From: Isoetes taiwanensis
Taxonomy: Eukaryota; Streptophyta; Lycopodiopsida; Isoetales; Isoetaceae
Direction of reading: 5' to 3'
DNA length: 64,000 bases
Assembly (NCBI GenBank): GCA_021234155.1
Contig: JAJEKV010000020.1
Span: 1,374,938 to 1,438,937 of the forward strand
Part shown: positions 23,850-33,691 of the stretch, piece after piece
Numbering within the stretch: the first letter of the stretch is position 1
Layout of the letters: every line of letters starts with the position of its first letter
Translations under genes and position numbers: made by a program
Notes under the pieces: generated by a model
Databases searched by the model: none
What the model was told of the DNA's origin: nothing
Seen by the model: the letters and a program-made list of their open reading frames with translations, nothing else

Positions 23850-24450
23850 AGAGACCACTGTACAGAAAACCCATACCTTCCTTTGGGAATCTTATGATTT
23901 GGTTTCAGCGGGAAAGTGGAACCACAAACTACAATACTACGCTCTTGTGCACAGCAGAGTAAAGATTAATAAATGAATAACATTGCTACTAAATCTTTGT
24001 CTGGAAGAGGTTTGAAAGGGGTTCACTTCAAGTGTAGTTAGCTGCTGCAATTTTCCCAAACCCTGCCTGATAGACAGGAGAAGGAGAACTAAAGTACCGA
24101 ATAGAGTTATCCATGCTGCTGCCTGAAGTATGCCATCAATCGCCAAATTACTAGTGCCATGTCAAAAACACTCCTCCTACCTGGTTTTATCAATGATACA
24201 AGTTCATTTAATGGATTTACACACTACATACATATTATTCACGTCACAACATAACTCTACTAAATTTCCAAGGAATGCCAACCTTCCACCCAAAATGCAG
24301 CAGAATGATGTCATTGTATGTTTGTAAGCAATTTTTGTAGTGATCGAAGAAGCAAAATATGCAGACAAGTGTCTAGAAATGATACATGTGTTCAGTTGGA
24401 AACATTGATTGAATACTAGCTGCAATCACTACAAAAATTCCGTTCAGCTG
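23850..24450 (-). pseudogene. Decayed duplicate of the last exon of the neighbouring membrane-protein gene
   Basis: The minus-strand frame around 24000-24120 encodes LFGTLVLLLLSIRQGLGKLQ followed by PFQTSSRQRF. This parallels LLALVLAVLSVRYDFQKVQ and PLKSSSKQK at the end of the intact gene at 24834-26041. DNA similarity also includes flanking sequence: the AAAACCCATACCTTCC block near 23864 matches AAAACCCAAACCTACC near 24595, and CTACCTGGTTTTATCAA near 24177 matches CTTCCTGGCCTTATCAA near 25074. The first exons are missing and the copy is strongly diverged, so it is a relic of a local tandem duplication. Confidence 0.6.
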
Positions 24451-24833
24451 GAACTGGAAGTTATTCTTTTAGAGTTGAGTTTTATTATTTTGCATACTGC
24501 TTCATATAGCTATTATATTCATTTATTATCTCCACAGCCTTCATCTATATTATTACGTTCTAATTATTGTGTTTTCTTGTAGTTGCATTGTACAAAACCC
24601 AAACCTACCTTATGGAATCCACATAAAATATCCCAGCAAAAAAGCAGAATGAATAACAATAATACTTCCCTACAGTTCAAATTTTATTAACAAATATGAA
24701 TGGTGTTCAACAAAATACATAATGTACTGCCATAATGCACAGCAGGACGTGTTAACAAACCAAGTTAACAAACCCTGGTTTGAATACAGGCTTCGTTGTC
24801 AGCAATGCTAGTGAACTGCATGACCCATCATTA

Positions 24834-26041
24834 CTACTTGATCTTCTGTTTGGAAGAACTCTTAAGAGGTTTCACTACAGGTCTGGTTAGCCGCTGCACT
24901 TTTTGAAAGTCGTACCTGACAGACAAGACAGCAAGAACTAAAGCAAGGAGTAGAGCTGGACTGGCTTCCACCTTTCCAACAATGTTATCCTTTTCCATGC
25001 TGCTGTTTCTTTGAAATAAGCCTTCCTTTATCAATCCCCAAACTATTAACAGCATACCGAACATGCTCATTCTTCCTGGCCTTATCAAAGACACAGCAGC
25101 ACCTGCTACCGCAAAATAACTCCCAGCAATTATCTGCATGGTTATTACAAAGTTAATACTCATTTTGTTCAGTTTATTTGATAGTTCCTGTGGCTTGAAA
25201 TATTGTTTCTTATATATTTACTACCCACAGATAGGAGGAACTAAATGCCATGCTTAATATAGTAAGCAAAAGCATGATGGCATCGGAAGCAAATGATGCC
25301 ATTGTATAAAAAGAATTCCAAAGTTTTAGTGATAACCCCAAAATGCTGAAGCTTGGCTAAAATAATTTGCATAGCTGTTACAAAGTGAATACTCATTTCA
25401 ATTTCTTCAGCGCATACGTTACTTCCAGTGGCTTTGAATATTGTAACGAAGTCTACTTCATCTCTACTATCTTGTCATACATAGATAGGGCGAAATTAAC
25501 TTCATAAGAAATACCATGCTTGATCTAGTGAAGGTCCAAACCAAAAGCATAATCACACAAGACACACATGATGTTATTGTATAGGAAAGAGCTCCAAAGC
25601 TTTAGTAATAACCTCAAAACGTTGAAGGTCGGCTAGAGTAATGGCTCCAAATTTACTCATGTTATATTCTGCTAAAAGATCGCTCCATTCTGGCAATTTC
25701 ATGTCAACAAGCACATTCTTCACCAAGGCTCCCGGATACAACAACCCTTTAATCACAACAGGAGGCACTGCTTCTGCCGTAGCTAACTGCACTGCTGTTA
25801 GTTGCAATGGATTGGTACAGGTGCCAGTTTTGCATGGTATCCTAAGATCAAAATAAATCGCAACTTTCATATTTGTCATGGACGTTGTTTATATAGCTAA
25901 GAAATAACAAATCTGTAAATAAGGAAATTAGCGTCTCTTTAGGAGAAAAGGATAGTACCTGAAGAGCGGAAGCTGCAATAATACTACTAAGAAGAAGAGC
26001 TGAGAGGACCAACTTGAGATTTTCACTGAAAGCGTAGCCAT
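24834..26041 (-). CDS. Small secreted/membrane protein, three exons, unknown function
   Basis: The spliced model uses exons 26041-25959, 25841-25613 and 25133-24834, with GT/AG borders and continuous frame, giving 203 residues. Residues 1-27 (MATLSVKISSWSSQLFFLVV and onward) form a signal peptide or signal anchor. A luminal segment follows with a small Cys pair (RIPCKTGTCTN) and IKGLLYPGALVKNVLVDMKL. Exon 3 carries hydrophobic helices IIAGSYFAVAGAAVSLIRPG, MFGMLLIVWGLIKEGLF and ASPALLLALVLAVLSVRYD, then a basic tail ending SSSKQKIK. This suggests an endomembrane protein with the tail on one side. I do not recognise the family. The model is supported by frame continuity across both introns. 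The second intron contains a diverged duplicate of the end of exon 2. Confidence 0.7.
25128..25640. repeat. Intronic tandem duplication (about 240 bp, two diverged copies)
   Basis: The 25128-25365 segment matches 25363-25640. Shared stretches are TTACAAAGT(T/G)AATACTCATTT, CCATGCTT(A/G)AT, and TTCCAAAGTTTTAGTGATAACCCC against CTCCAAAGCTTTAGTAATAACCTC. The right-hand copy includes the real 3' end of exon 2; the left copy holds a degenerate version of that exon end. Confidence 0.65.
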
Positions 26042-26133
26042 TACACAAGCTGGGGAAGAAGAAAGGAGACGGAACAACGCCAAAAGAAGCACAAGAGGGG
26101 AAAAAAACAAAGAAACATAAAGGAAAAAACAAT

Positions 26134-26158
26134 TGCGGTGAGCGTGGATCGAACACGC

Positions 26159-26201
<43 letters not shown>

Positions 26202-26206
26202 CCCGC
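26134..26206 (-). tRNA. tRNA-Phe (anticodon GAA)
   Basis: The minus-strand 73-nt sequence begins GCGGGGATAGCTCAGTTGGG, has anticodon loop CTGAAGA (GAA) and T arm CGTGTTCGATCCACG, and ends CTCACCGCA. It matches the usual plant nuclear tRNA-Phe, including its internal acceptor mismatch. A TTTTTT run on the tRNA strand at about 26123-26128 is the likely Pol III terminator. It lies just upstream of the start of the membrane-protein gene, on the same strand. Confidence 0.95.
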
Positions 26207-26280
26207 CGAATGAAATCCTTTTCTTTTCAAACTTCTTTGTCAATAAATAAAGAGTAGAACTGACAAACAAATGCAAATGT

Positions 26281-26341
26281 CGTGATCTAATACGCTGTCT
26301 TCAGATCTTCAAAGACGCCCTCCCGACTATGCTATCCCCGC
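26281..26341 (-). pseudogene. tRNA-Phe pseudogene
   Basis: It reads GCGGGGATAGCATAGTCGGG on the minus strand and keeps TTGAAGATCTGAAG of the anticodon arm. The D arm is mutated, and the T arm and 3' acceptor strand are lost or unrecognisable. It lies 75 bp upstream of the intact tRNA-Phe gene and is probably a local duplicate that decayed. Confidence 0.8.
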
Positions 26342-27033
26342 TCAACATAGTCGCTTTGTAAAGAAAAAAAACACAAAGAAATTCTAAGCTTTAATGGTTT
26401 GGGGTCTGGTTATCATTGCATGCTCATAATAGTTGTGCTATGTTTATTGTTTGCATTCATGTTGTGGATGCTGTTAATAGTGTAAAGTGCATTGGTAGTA
26501 AACAAGATTGTCATAGATCTTGAAGATTGTCGTATATACAAGATCTGCATCCATGAAACCTTGTACCTTTGTTGGTAATGTTAGGGTCCATTTAGGCCCA
26601 CTGTTAAGCTAGGTTTAGTTAACATTTTTAATGGCAAGTCCCTTCACACCACAAGTTAAATTAGCATAATGTTACGATAATCAGTTAGTGGTGGTTCAAA
26701 TAGAAATCTTAACCAAATCTTCACTCACACCCAACATTTTGGTTAGTATGATGTTAAAATTATTTTAACTAGACCATTAAAGATATACTATGAAATGTCA
26801 AAAATTAAAGTGGCCCCATAGACGCTTTAACGCCAATTAAGTACGGCAATGCCTTCATGCACGGACGAGCAGATATGGCAAGCGATCAAGTAGGGGGTGG
26901 GCATGGTCGAGTCATAATATGGAGAGCGTGATGGAAATGGAGATGGGCATATAGCGAATCGAAGTTCAGATAGGCATGGAGGAAACTAAAGCTCAGATAG
27001 AGATGAACAGGTGATGGTTTTTTTTTTTTTTTT
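26342..27033. other. Spacer with a possible small inverted-repeat element
   Basis: Between about 26580 and 26835 the sequence starts AGGGTCCATTTAGGCCCACT and ends, inverted, with a weakly similar GCGTCTATGGGGCCACTTTAA. This is suggestive of a decayed Tourist-like MITE, but the ends match poorly. No gene was seen. Confidence 0.3.
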
Positions 27034-27440
27034 GGGCCCCTTTTGATTTGAGTGCATATTCACACGGGGGAGGGGGTTACTCAGGGGATCGAGGAGCTGT
27101 CGGATGGGCATATTTGCCCTTTGTTCCTCGATCTGGACTGTAGATAGCGATTGTGGGGTATGCATGTACAAGTTTTTGTATGCGGTATATTGAGGTTTGC
27201 AAAATACTATAAGATTTGGGGGAATGTACTAAATGGTATTAATTTTCTACATGTATTGTACGACTTTAGGGGCTCTCACTGCCCTACGTAACCCCCCGTG
27301 CGAATATGCATCCAAACCAAAGGGGGTTTCAGGGGGAATTAAATTTAATTGTGTTGGATGTAATGGTTTGTGCTAATTAATTATGCTTGTGGTAATGGTT
27401 TATGTTGCACAAAAAAATTTTGGCCTCTTTGGGGCCTTAA
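27034..27440. mobile_element. Palindromic MITE, copy 1
   Basis: The left arm CCTTTTGATTTGAGTGCATA with TTCACACGGGG pairs with the right arm CCCCCCGTGCGAATATGCAT with CCAAACCAAAGGGGGTTT. The middle (GATCGAGGAGCTGTCGGATG, TGTGGGGTATGC) is shared with copies at 30531 and 39071. To the right lies an edge motif, AAAATTTTGGCCTCTTTGGG, that recurs beside the other copies. There is no coding capacity. Confidence 0.65.
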
Positions 27441-28503
27441 GAAGGGTATATTCTCCAATTGCAATGTTTAAACAAGGTGCTGCGCACAAAGGGTTGCCCT
27501 CCAGTGGCCAGAGGGTGTAGTCGCAGATTTTTCGTTTTCTCAAGTTCAATAAAAGTTTTGTACAAATTTATCGAGCTCTAAAATTGGAAAATGTATGGTG
27601 AATTAGGACATAAGCAAATTCAATATTGAGATTGCACATACAAAAAATTGTGTAAGTTGTTTCTATTTAAGTTTCTTAATAGAAAACTTAAAAATAAGGA
27701 AAATTTCTTAGATAAACTATGTTAATATTCTCTAACATTTATGAAAGGGGATATGAAATCCTATTAATATTCCCCACCATTTATGAAAGGATTTGCTAGA
27801 TAGAGTATGGCTCTGAATGTATTGCATCTTCTAGTTATGAAATCTAATATCTAGCATTATAACATGGGGTTTTTTTTTTGTGATTTTATACGCTTTTTGG
27901 CATGGTTTTCATATGATTTCATGGGCGTATTGCACGAGGCATACTAATCAGTATATCTAGAGTGCACCAAGTTTTCGCATGCAATTTGTGCAATTTTTGT
28001 TTCATGCTCCTCAATGGTTAAGATCAGAGGGCACGGCTAGGGTTTGTGGAATCGATGATGGCGCCATAACCTTGCCCCTTTGCATAGCCTTCCCTTTCTG
28101 CTTTTACACAATCACTTCGGCAATGGTCACATTGGCCAGTACTTACGACCAGAGCTTAAGATTCTGATCCGGCAAGAGCTGCTGCAAACATTTGCAAATG
28201 TAGCTCGATTTTCAACTTCTAACTTCGATTTTTCGTTCAGACCTAGGGTTTTGTGGATCATAACAAGTGTACCTGGGCATTGCTCTTTCGTCCTCGGCAG
28301 CGTTTTCTTCTCAGATCCGTGATTTATCAGCAATGCTGAGCTTGAGCTTGTGTGTTTTGTAATTCAGTTCATTGCAGTGGCCAGGTATACTGTCTGTCTC
28401 TGAACTATGGGGTTGAGCTCGTTTTCCTAGAGTTTGATTTTTTCAAGTGCGTTAAAATTTGTTCTAGTCTTCTAGTTTAGACTGTTATAACATTAGTGAA
28501 AAT
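27441..28503. other. Spacer, no recognised gene
   Basis: AT-rich to 28000, then a mixed-composition stretch to 28500 with open frames on both strands but no family match. It may include the decayed 5' part of the acyl-CoA-ligase-type pseudogene that follows, including CTAGGGTTT motifs typical of plant leaders. Confidence 0.3.
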
Positions 28504-29318
28504 GTGTGGAAGGATATGTTCGGATCTGGAAGATCGACTGGTCTTACAGTCCTTGGAATCGGCCATGGGGATGTGGTCATGCTGGCATTAAGGAATTCGA
28601 TCTGCTTTCCAGTTGCGTTTTTTGGTGTAATTTCAATCGGAGCTATTATAACCACTGCCAATCCTTTGAGCACTAGAGCAGAACTTTTGAAGCAGATAAA
28701 AGACTCAGGTTCTACACTGGTAATCACTTCCAGGGACCAGGTTGATAAGTTTGAACACGCAGGGGTAAGAATTGTAGTTGTTGAAGAGGAAAATGAGACA
28801 GAAAGTTGGATGATGGCCTGATCCCTTTTTCTAAAGTAGTTTCAGCAGGCAGGGGCATGTCTATGAAGGTCTCAATCTCCCAGACAGACATGACGGCATT
28901 GCTTTACTCTTCAGAAACCACAGGATTAAGTAAAGGGGTGATTCTGACCCACAAAAATTTGATAGCCGCTTTGAAAGTTATAACCAATGCAAGTGGAAAA
29001 GTATCAAGTAATGATGTCCTTGCCGTGGTGTTGCCCATGTTCCATGTGGATGGACTAGTTTATGCAGCCCTAGCTACCCTTTATAATGGTAGCATCTTGA
29101 TTGTTATGCCCAATTTTGATATGTCCAATGTCTTGGAGGCCATTCAGAAATACAAGATAACATATTTTCCATTGGTTCCTCCTATACTGATTCAATTGGC
29201 CAAAGATCCCTTGTGTGATAAGTATGATTTAAGCTCCCTTCGGTTTGTGCGGTGCGGAACAACACCTTTAGGAAAGGAAACAACCATGAAGTTTCTATAA
29301 AGGTTCCCAAATCTTCGA
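28504..29318 (+). pseudogene. 4-coumarate:CoA ligase-like (ANL superfamily) pseudogene, middle part
   Basis: The frame begins in the N-terminal AMP-binding domain. LGIGHGDVVMLALRNS and FPVAFFGVISIGAIITTANP match the 4CL/acyl-CoA synthetase pattern. After a frameshift near 28803 it continues with the phosphate-binding loop YSSETTGLSKGVILTHKN, then VLPMFHVDGLVYAALATLYN and SSLRFVRCGTTPLGKE. A stop at 29298 precedes RFPNLRLEQ and a GT splice-donor-like site. The usual loop sequence SSGTTG is changed to SSETTG, which should harm ATP binding. The C-terminal half, with the AMP-contacting and hinge motifs, was not found downstream. Frameshift, stop, loop change and truncation together make this a dead copy. 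Confidence 0.85.
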
Positions 29319-30530
29319 CTAGAACAGGTAAGCCATATTTCATTGACATGCATCCTAAGAAACTGAGTTCATCTTTTTATTGGAGTGGATCGTAAGCTGG
29401 TTTTAGCCTGCAGCGTTGATGTTGAACATGATGATGATGTTTTAACGGTGGACTTTGGAATTTTTATAAAACCTCATTTCTTTGCTAGATTCAGTGTCAT
29501 GATTTGTGACAGTAAATTCATATTTCCTTGCAGGTATGCTTTAACAACAGACCAGGCTTGATACAGGATCTGTAGAAATGGTTTCATTTGCCATGTAAAT
29601 CCTTTTTACCTTTCCGAGATTATCCATGAAAGTTTAATCTTGCTATCCGGTTATGCCATGTCGCTATTCACATGTTGGGAGGTTGTGCATCATTTTTATC
29701 CTGACCCTGATGGTAACATATGCATATGCATGGACATTAGAAAGTTAAGGTTACGTATTTGCACGTTGGAAAGGCACAGATTATTTCATGCTTTTAGAAA
29801 GAAGATTATTGGAGTTTTCAAACAGATCCAGGTGCGACTATAGAGAACATTTGGATGATTTTCAAAAAATATATTAACCAATATTTTGTCATACACTCAT
29901 AACTCAATGTTAAATATATCCTTGATATCTTTATATGTGGACATGTTCCTCTTGAAACTAATCCATGTTCTAGCATGAGCCATGCCCTCTTATACATGTG
30001 TTCAACTAGAATATCCAAGCTTCTTAGTAATTAATATATAGATCCTTAAAGTTTACCTATGTTTGCTTTTGTTAGGGCCCGAAGGGCCCAAAATTTTTCC
30101 CATTTTGGAAAACTTAATAAACAGGATATTGCAACTGCACAAAGGAAACTAGTTCTTTGAGGCTTGATTTCTCAGCTTCCTTGTTCTTGGGACCTTTATC
30201 GGTTGTATGTATATCTCTAAGTCTCTGCAAATTTTGTATGGTCATTGCTTGGTGGTTGCAAAGTTTTGGAGTCTGAAATCTCAGCTCCCTACTTTACACA
30301 TCATTTGATGTACCTTAACTATGCTATACGTAGGTTTTGTTTGACTCTGTATCACCATATATGTGTGCCAGATGAAGAGCGTGGGCCTGGTTTAAACCAG
30401 GACAGACAAATTCTCAATTTCTGACTAGGTTTAGTTCTTGAAGTATAGTATTTGCTAGATTAGACCCTAGCAAGTATTTTGGAAAATTTATTTTAGTATA
30501 ACAACCAACACATAACTACCATTAACATTA
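29319..30530. other. Spacer beside MITE copy 2
   Basis: No gene. At 30076-30110 the motif GTTAGGGCCCGAAGGGCCC with AAAATTTTT is the same edge that borders the other palindromic MITE copies. About 375 bp of unrelated sequence separates it from the MITE arm at 30531. Confidence 0.45.
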
Positions 30531-30850
30531 ATTAACACAAACTATTGGGTCCAACACATTTAAATTAAAATCCCCCTCAAACCCCCTTTGGTTTGGGTGC
30601 ATATTCACACGGGGGGTGACGTAGGGCAGCGAGAGCCCTTATAATTATGTTTTGCATGTACAAAATCAACACCCTATAGTATATTGCCTGAAATCTTATA
30701 GTATTTTGCAAATCTTGTTATACAGTATAACAAATTCTGTACATCCATATCCCACAAACGAGGAACTTTCTGTACAGTGTAGATTAAGGAATAAGGGGTG
30801 AATATGCTTATCCAACAGCTCTCGTTGCCCGGAGTCACCCCCGTGTGAAA
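30531..30850. mobile_element. Palindromic MITE, copy 2 (right arm truncated)
   Basis: The left arm runs through CCCCTCAAACCCCCTTTGGT and GCATATTCACACGGGGGGTGAC. The middle is inverted relative to copy 1 (AACAGCTCTCGTTGCCCGGA at its right). The right side stops after CACCCCCGTGTGAAA and lacks the AAACCAAAGGGGGTTT part. Confidence 0.65.
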
Positions 30851-31496
30851 TCTAAAAGTATGGGGTTCCGTTAATATTGGGCAGCAACTTTAATGTGAAA
30901 GGCATCTTCAATAATTTGTATTAAAAACTTGTGTCTAGCGATGTCGGGCATTATCCGTGGACATGTGAAATGCAATTATGGGCATTAGTCATGGCTTACA
31001 TAATGTTTAAGCAAATTGAACAGAGAAGAGAACAATGTAAACCAGTTTTGTAGCATCAATGACAAACCTAATAGAGAACCTTTAGTCTGTTTGGCATCGT
31101 CATGTCTTGTATCATCTATAAAGGTGTTTGAACGTACACGAACATGAAACTTTATGAAGTACCTCTAACTTTATGAAGTACCTAGTACCTCTGAGTAGTT
31201 GCTTGAATGTTTTCCAAAAAGATGTGCTTCATATACTTCTAAAGATGTGCTTCTAAAGGTAGATGTCATCTTTTCACAGGGCTCTCTGCATCATTCTGAT
31301 TTTATCAGATTTCCTTACCTTACATTTTCGCCTGTAAAATATGGAATCAAACTCATCGAACAAAATGTTGGAAGTATAAAGTTGTCAACAACAAAGAACG
31401 AATACCTTTCTAGAGCATCATTATCAGGAATACCTCGTTCAAATTTTATCGAATGTTCCAATGACTAAAGTTACATATTCGGTCTTAGGAAGAATG

Positions 31497-32005
31497 TTAA
31501 ACATCGGCTGCCCTCATAGAAAATGCCCGACGGGCTTGTTGTATGGCCTGCTCAGCCAGTCCCATGTCACAATGTATTCTGCATGCCGCAACAAATGATC
31601 TCCATATTTCTAAACTTGGTTGATATGGCAAGGTTAATACAAGTTCTAGTGCTTCTTGCATGTACCCTGCATGGCCAAAAAGTCAACCAGACATGCATAA
31701 TGCTGCACTATAGGGATGATTACAAATTCTTGGCCCATCACGCACAAATAAAAACAACCTTCATTAATGAGGCCTGCAGTCTGCACTATAGGGATGATTG
31801 CAAATTCTTGGCCCATCACGCACAAATAAAAACAACCTTCATCAATGAGTCCTGCATAACTGCAGGAGCATAAAAGACAGGTTAGGCTGGTAGAGTCTGG
31901 CCATGTACCAGATCCTTGCACTTCCTTACAAGTCTTCAAAACCATCCTTTGTATGGGTTCCTGCATACAAAAACCCTGCATCCAGAGCCTGAAAAGACCT
32001 TGCAT
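31497..32005 (-). pseudogene. PLS-class PPR protein fragment with internal 26-codon duplication
   Basis: The minus frame encodes the end of a plant organellar RNA-editing or processing PPR protein: WPDSTSLTCLLCSCSYAGLI, then IVQHYACLVDFL, matching the usual PPR-L2/S2-to-E motif series. After a frameshift near 31655 it continues in another frame with LPYQPSLEIWRSFVAACRIH, the E-domain hallmark, and soon stops. A 78-bp unit is repeated in tandem at 31705-31782 and 31783-31860, so the AGLI(D/N)EGCFYLCVMGQEF stretch appears twice in frame. The array of upstream PPR repeats and the DYW tail are missing. It is a dead fragment. Confidence 0.85.
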
Positions 32006-32404
32006 CCGAAGCCTGATGGGAGATAAGAAAAGGGATTAAGACCAAGTGTTGAAACTTGTTGGATGTTATCTCCTTCCCCTATTCATCCCCTTATCTTAAC
32101 GTCCTTGGCCTCTGCATTTAGCCGTAGGATTGAATCCTAGTCGTCGATTTCAAGAAGTTATACCCAGTAACACATGTGGCCCAATCTGTTATGGCCATAA
32201 CATAGATGTTATGTCCATAACATCCTCTGTTGCCACGTGCTATTTTGTCTGGGATCGCGTAACATCCTCTGTTGCCGTGGTAGATCGCAAAAGGCCGCCA
32301 TAGCTAGGCCTCCGGCCTTCATAGCCAGACCTCCAAGCCATAGCCAGACCTCTAGGCGCTTCCTTTTTCCCGATTTTGGTGTTCAGATGCTCTGCTTCTG
32401 GCTG

Positions 32405-32750
32405 GCTCTATTCTGAGTCAGAACGCTTCTGAGCCGAGCACTGCCCTCTGTTCCGGCCTCTCTAGCGAAGGAGGCGGTGCTGCTGTCGGATTAAATCTTA
32501 ATGCAACTCGGGAGGCTCTGTTGCCCAAGGCTTGCAAACTCAACCTTGATGCTAGCCAGTGTAAAAGTAAGCCCTCTTTGAAATGCTTCTTATAATCCGA
32601 CACAAATGCTTGGTTGAAATGATCTGATTTTTGTTTTCGCTTCTAAGTGTTGATTTTCGTATTTGGAATTTCATTTTTGCAGGCCTAAACTCTGCTCTTG
32701 CCCCTGCTCCTTCGCATCACAAGCAAAAAGGTCAGAAAATCTTTTTGCTT
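32405..32750 (+). CDS. Exon-like pair of a cell-surface-type protein (partial, uncertain)
   Basis: A plus-strand frame at about 32405-32569 encodes ILSQNASEPSTALCSGLSSE, a Gly/Ala stretch, then ALLPKACKLNLDASQCK and a GTAAGCC donor. After a TTTTTGCAG acceptor at about 32683 it continues with LNSALAPAPSHHKQK up to a second GTCAG donor-like site. Paired cysteines, N-glycosylation-like NAS/NAT sites and a Pro/Ala-rich tail suggest an extracellular segment of a GPI-anchored or receptor-like protein. I do not recognise the family. There is no start codon or downstream part, so this is likely a captured or orphan fragment. Confidence 0.3.
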
Positions 32751-33094
32751 CGTTTTGTTTTCAGAGATTTTTTTTCGGATGATTTCTAATCTTGGATGAT
32801 TTCGGATGATTCCACGTAAAGCTTGGGCGGAAATGGAGGTCGAGCCGAAAAATGAAATCTGAGTCAAAGAAATGCCCCAAAATTGCCGATTCTCAGGAAT
32901 CCGACTCATTTATACCTCTTCTGTGCAAATCTGACTCCCTTACTCTGTTTAAATCCGCCTCCCTGCGCCTCACATGTTCTATTTAGAAAACATAGACTTA
33001 CATTTAGTTTGTTTTTCTTGCCGGAATGCAGTGCGGGCTGCCAAGCTTGGCTATGGCGGCTCTGCCAAATGCCTCGGCCAAGGACGTTAAGGCC

Positions 33095-33230
33095 GATAAC
33101 GTCCTCCCTCGGAGTTATGGGCCAGCAAAATGGCCTGCGTGGCCATGTGGCCCGCGAAATTCCTCGGCCACGAATTTCGGGCCACGAGGCCATTTTGCTG
33201 GCCCATAACTCCTCGGGAGAGGACGTTATC
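33095..33230. repeat. 136-bp GC-rich foldback (hairpin)
   Basis: The left arm starts GATAACGTCCTCCCTCGG and continues GAGTTATGGGCCAGCAAAAT; the right arm is the same sequence inverted, ending GAGAGGACGTTATC. Arms pair over about 60 bp with few mismatches, leaving a small loop. Open frames across it on both strands are artefacts of the palindrome. Confidence 0.85.
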
Positions 33231-33469
33231 TACCCCTTATCAAAATGTTCAACTTATCCGTTATCTCCTTCCCCTATTCGTCCCCTTATCTAATCGAAAT
33301 GTTTAACTTACCCTTTTGTTAAAACATTTGTGGCCTTCCTTTGTTAAGCAATTTGTGGCCTTATAATAGGAAAAGGCCTTGCCTTATTTTAACCTTTTCT
33401 TTCCTTATAAAAGCTTAAAAGCCATTCTAATCCACCTTTTATTAAACGCTCAAACTATCTCCACCCGAT

Positions 33470-33600
33470 TCGGGTTAGAATTCTTAAAAAGTTGGAAACC
33501 CTTCCGAATTTCCAACAAACCCGGAAGGGTTTCCAAATTTGAAGCCCGGAAGGGTTTCCGCTAGCAATTTTTTTTTTTCTTGGGTGGAGTGACGTCCGTC
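33470..33600. repeat. GGAAACCC/GGGTTTCC repeat cluster, small copy
   Basis: Several copies of GGAAACCCTTCCG and its inverse CCCGGAAGGGTTTCC occur together, followed by GTGACGTCCGTCACTC. The larger relative is at 37045-37390. Confidence 0.6.
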
Positions 33601-33691
33601 ACTCATAAAGTTTAATGCATGCGGCCTGGGGAACTGTTTCCCCTATTTCTGAAGAAATCTTCTCAATCCGGCACCGCCCATCTGCAGCATC

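Larger units (their letters stand above)
32067..33292. repeat. 1.2-kb block flanked by a direct repeat and inverted motifs; possible gene-capturing element
   Basis: TTATCTCCTTCCCCTATTC and TCCCCTTATCT occur at both ends (about 32067-32098 and 33261-33292). Just inside, CTTAACGTCCTTGGCC (32093) recurs inverted as GGCCAAGGACGTTAAG (33077). The interior holds exon-like coding sequence on the plus strand and a 136-bp perfect-looking foldback. The arrangement resembles a foldback transposon with a captured gene piece. The type is not identified. Confidence 0.45.

Noticed and set aside
32883-33293. Open frames on both strands over the 33.1-kb hairpin
   Set aside because: A palindrome reads open on both strands by symmetry; no protein family is matched.
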